From the NCBI GenBank assembly GCA_903632075.3, contig CAHIKZ030004732.1, positions 902,501 to 966,500 of the forward strand: DNA of 64,000 bases, given 5' to 3'. The notes beneath the pieces were generated by a model, which saw only the letters and a list, made by a program, of their open reading frames with translations, was not told the origin of the DNA and made no database searches. The DNA is from Acanthosepion pharaonis. Taxonomy: Eukaryota > Mollusca > Cephalopoda > Sepiida > Sepiidae. Of this stretch, positions 61,026 to 64,000 are shown piece after piece (position 1 is the stretch's first letter; each line of letters opens with the position of its first letter). The translations under genes were made by a program, and so were the position numbers.

Positions 61026-62720
61026 ATAATAAAGATCAGAAACAGTGTAAGATCAAGGATAGAGCCTTGAGGAACACCAGTGTTCGTATAGAAAGAACTG
61101 GAAGAGAACCCGTTCAGGATAACTTTCATTTCACGGTTAGACTGGAATGATTGGATATAATCGTCCTCTAATACTGTATTGCTGAAGCTTATGAAGGCCA
61201 GCAAACGCCTTCAATATATCTAGAGCAACAGCTCAAGCTTCGCCGCTATTATCTGGATATATATATTCAGTTATGGCCGTAAGCATATCAGCGGTACACC
61301 GAGCAAAGCTGAATCCATATTGCTTGTCAGGGAGCAAATCATGGAAGTGAGATACTTAATTACTTGGGAATTGATTAAAGCCTCGAAGACTTTGCCGAAG
61401 AGTGGTAGGAGACTGATGGGAAGAGTCAGAAGAGTCTCCAGAGTTCTTATAGACCGGGATGACAGAGAACTTCCAACAGGCTGGAAATCAAGAATTGACG
61501 AGACAATAGTTGCATATTTTGGTGAAAACTGGAGCCAACTCAGGGACACATTTCTTTAGAACAATTGCCACTTGCTTTATGAGAGTCTAATTTAGCGATG
61601 GTGTCTAATACCATCGACGGGGTTATGCACATCTCACTCAGTATAGCCTCAGTTCTTGGTAGAAAATCAGGTGGGGGCTACCCCGGATGAGTTTTGTGTT
61701 GAGTTGGATGAGAATTTCCGAGCAAAGTATTCAGCCTTATCAGCTGAGGATGTCAGAACTTCGAATTGATTGAATAGAGGAGGAATTGAGGATTTTCAGT
61801 ACTTCAGAACACTCTTGCAGAGCCGCCAGTAATGTTTAGAACCAAACTTGCGAGATGCAGTACGTTGTTTCATTCTGTCAGCAAACAGTAACTGCTTCGC
61901 TGAGGACACGCTTGCTCTCATTATGAGCGGAGACAAAGAGACGTCTGTTGCAATCAGATATGTCGCTCCGGTACAAACGGAAGAAGTGTTTCCTATGGGC
62001 TATAGCAGTAGAGCAAGCAGGTGAGAACCAAGGAGATTTAAATTGGTATTTTCTTACTGGAATGAAAGCCTCGTTGCCGACTTTTACTCAGGCGGAGACC
62101 TCAGACGCACAATTTTGTACGGAATGATTAAAAACCACATTCCAAGAGACGTCGCGAAAGAAGTCACGGAAAGGAACCCAGTCTGCGCATTGGTAACAGA
62201 AAGATATTCATGGCTGGAAGGAGAGTGGAAAGAAATGTTAACAGACAGATCAGAGTTGTTAAGAGGGCAGAGCTGCTTAGCGCGACAAGAATCAGGGATG
62301 GAGGTAAAACAGAGGTCGAGAAGGGAATCGTTAGCATCTGGATTACTAAGGAAACGCGTAAGAAAATCAACCACTTGCGTGAGAGATTGAATGATTGAAA
62401 GGGCTTGGATGCCAGCGAGGTTAGTTACAAAGTGTTTAAGCTAGATGGGATGGTGGGAGAATTCAAAGAGAGTTCTCTAGCCAGCTGGAGATGATCGCAG
62501 GCATAAACTCCCAGGTCATGCATGTGGGTTATTAGAGTCCTTCTCTAAAGAATGGAAAGTATCCAGGAATCGAGAAATCAGAGGAAGGGATTGACGAATT
62601 AAGGTTCCTCTCGCAGAGAGCTAGTATATCAGTGGACTTACCAAAGAGGAAAGATACCACACTGCAGAAGTTGGTACGAATATCACGGATGCTTGGTTTA
62701 GGTCATTTTTTGAGCTGGTT
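61026..62720 (-). mobile_element. CR1/jockey-like LINE, 5' part before the gypsy insertion
   Basis: From about 62640 downward the minus strand shows an apurinic-type endonuclease domain: LALCERNLNSSI at the start (about 62600) and, after a deletion, LLDLCFTSIPD and CPLNNSDLSVNISF (the SDH-like motif with His replaced). RT then follows: ISLLPLFGKVFEALINSQVI (about 61390-61450) and NTGVPQGSILDLTLFLIFI up to the insertion point. Frames change several times. The domain order endonuclease-RT and the wording fit CR1/jockey-type LINEs. The 5' limit is where recognisable coding ends. Confidence 0.75.
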
Positions 62721-63566
62721 TAGCTTTATATTTATATTAGGTTTATATTAGGTTTATATTTTTGGTTGCTTATGGTCATTTTGAGTTACGTTGGTAAGGA
62801 AAAGGCCTAAAGTAATAGAAGCAGTCGGTTAACAAATGTGACATGAGCAGAAAGGAACTGGCGCAGACTACAACATAATGTAGCCTCAGTGTTGCCCACT
62901 GCAGGTTCATACAGAGACACCATCCATGCGCAACATGGCACTACAAGAAGCCCGATATTATGCAACTGTTGATCCCAGCATATGAGTTGGAGCGGCTATG
63001 GATAGAGAATCTGGAATGTAAATATAAAGTTTTAGCTTAGTTAAAGCCCAGCATTCACTTCTTGTAGAAGAGAACACTTCAACGGTCTGTGAGTCACGAT
63101 TAAAATATAGCGTCCAGTGCTTATATGAACCCGAAAAATCGCCAACGAAATAATATTCAAAGATTTCAAAGAGGGAAAAAGAAGGTAAAATAAATTAATT
63201 TAAAAAAACAAAATAAAAAGGAAGGCAACGTTAACAACGAGAGAGGGACAGAGAGAAAGTAAAATGAATATAGATTTAAATTCAAAATATAAGGATGACG
63301 AGCGATGATATTCTTTCTCGCGTGGCTTTTATCAGACTTTTTGTGAGTAATCTTTTTACTACTGATCTGAAAACAAAACCAAAAAATTACAACACAGATA
63401 CTGCCGACCTGATAGTAAATGCTTTGTGCAATGCTATGGCATTGATTGCAACTTTGAATCAGATTCGGAATAAAGTTATTATTTATTACGCGACCTGGTC
63501 GACCTAGAATTACTTCTACAAGAAGTTTTGGTAAAGTTTAACAAACGTACCCATAAAAAGAAAAAC
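62721..63566. other. No gene recognised; short tandem at 62732-62762
   Basis: ttatattaggtttatattag is a short tandem of aggtttatatt units. 62840-63010 is less AT-rich and may be further 5' LINE sequence, but I could not confirm it. Confidence 0.4.
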
Positions 63567-63830
63567 TGTCAAATGGACCTTTTCTTGACGTCGCTTATAT
63601 GGTATACTACTTTGACAATTTTTTTGTTTTTAAAAGCTATTTTTCGAATGTTAACAAAACTTAAATATATGAAAATGAATTATACATTTCTTTTTCATGA
63701 GAATTGACAGGAATATTAAATACTATTCTTGTAACCAAACAGTATTTTTGTTGTTAATTCTCAAGACAAAAAAAGTATAAATCAAAACTCAGCCTATTTT
63801 AATGATTTTGTGTGACGAGAGCAAATGAAA
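63567..63830. mobile_element. Second, shorter copy of the MITE-like family
   Basis: Starts tgtcaaatggaccttttctt, like 23294. It contains gttttaaaagctattttt-like and acttaaatatatgaaaatga blocks corresponding to the left arm of 23294-23875. It has its own inverted arms (atgagaattgacag near 63699 versus ctgttgttaattctca-type sequence near 63750). The right end is approximate. Confidence 0.5.
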
Positions 63831-64000
63831 GAAATGCCCGGAAAATGTTGTTTTTTGTTATTTTATTATAATTACGGTTACTCTTTTCGGAGAGATAGAT
63901 CTTGACAGCTCAGGAAGACAGTCCATTTAGAGGAAAGGGAAACCCCTGAATTTAAACCTCCGTTGCTTTGCAGTCATATTCAAACACGAAAAAGGCTATG
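63831..64000. other. No feature recognised
   Basis: Short AT-rich end of the window without a supported feature. Confidence 0.4.

Overview
The window looks like gene-poor nuclear DNA of a repeat-rich animal. It is strongly AT-rich by eye and full of long (TA)n, (CA)n, (GATA)n and trinucleotide arrays. Decayed transposable elements of several classes fill much of the rest: Tc1, mariner, pogo/Tigger, RTE-like and CR1/jockey-like LINEs, a Ty3/gypsy element, tRNA-derived SINE-like pieces and foldback elements. The mix and the wording of the element proteins suggest a mollusc, most likely an octopod cephalopod; that is inference from family resemblance and was not checked. I found no host protein-coding gene, rRNA gene or intact tRNA gene. 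Almost every other open frame is a microsatellite translation or chance.

Layout. 1-7.4 kb: AT-rich DNA, a possible SINE, GAT-rich and purine-rich tracts, a foldback built of hammerhead-like motifs, and an RTE-like reverse transcriptase remnant. 7.4-14 kb: a deleted mariner, a tRNA-like SINE head, a broken Tc1 element with one terminal repeat, a 139-bp foldback and a LINE 3' end. 14-25.6 kb: (TA)n arrays, a TATA-bearing stretch that may be a solo LTR, SINE-like pieces, a repeat family that caps (TA)n arrays, and a MITE-like element of about 580 bp. 25.6-36 kb: an 11-copy minisatellite of about 53 bp, several LINE fragments, a mariner remnant, a pogo/Tigger remnant and a degenerate minisatellite. 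36-55 kb: mostly simple repeats with LINE, mariner and SINE fragments.

55.4-62.7 kb is the most informative part. A CR1/jockey-like LINE on the minus strand is interrupted by a full-length Ty3/gypsy retrotransposon (56049-61025). This insertion has two 287-bp LTRs that differ at 6 sites, a 5-bp target duplication (ataat), a primer-binding site, a purine-rich tract and recognisable gag, protease, reverse transcriptase, RNase H and integrase. Its coding region carries one in-frame stop and at least six frameshifts, many of them in homopolymer runs.

I see no undescribed multi-gene system. The best leads are the hammerhead-ribozyme-like repeats, the MITE-like family with a second copy at the right end, the repeats that cap (TA)n arrays, the minisatellite, and whether the gypsy frameshifts are real.
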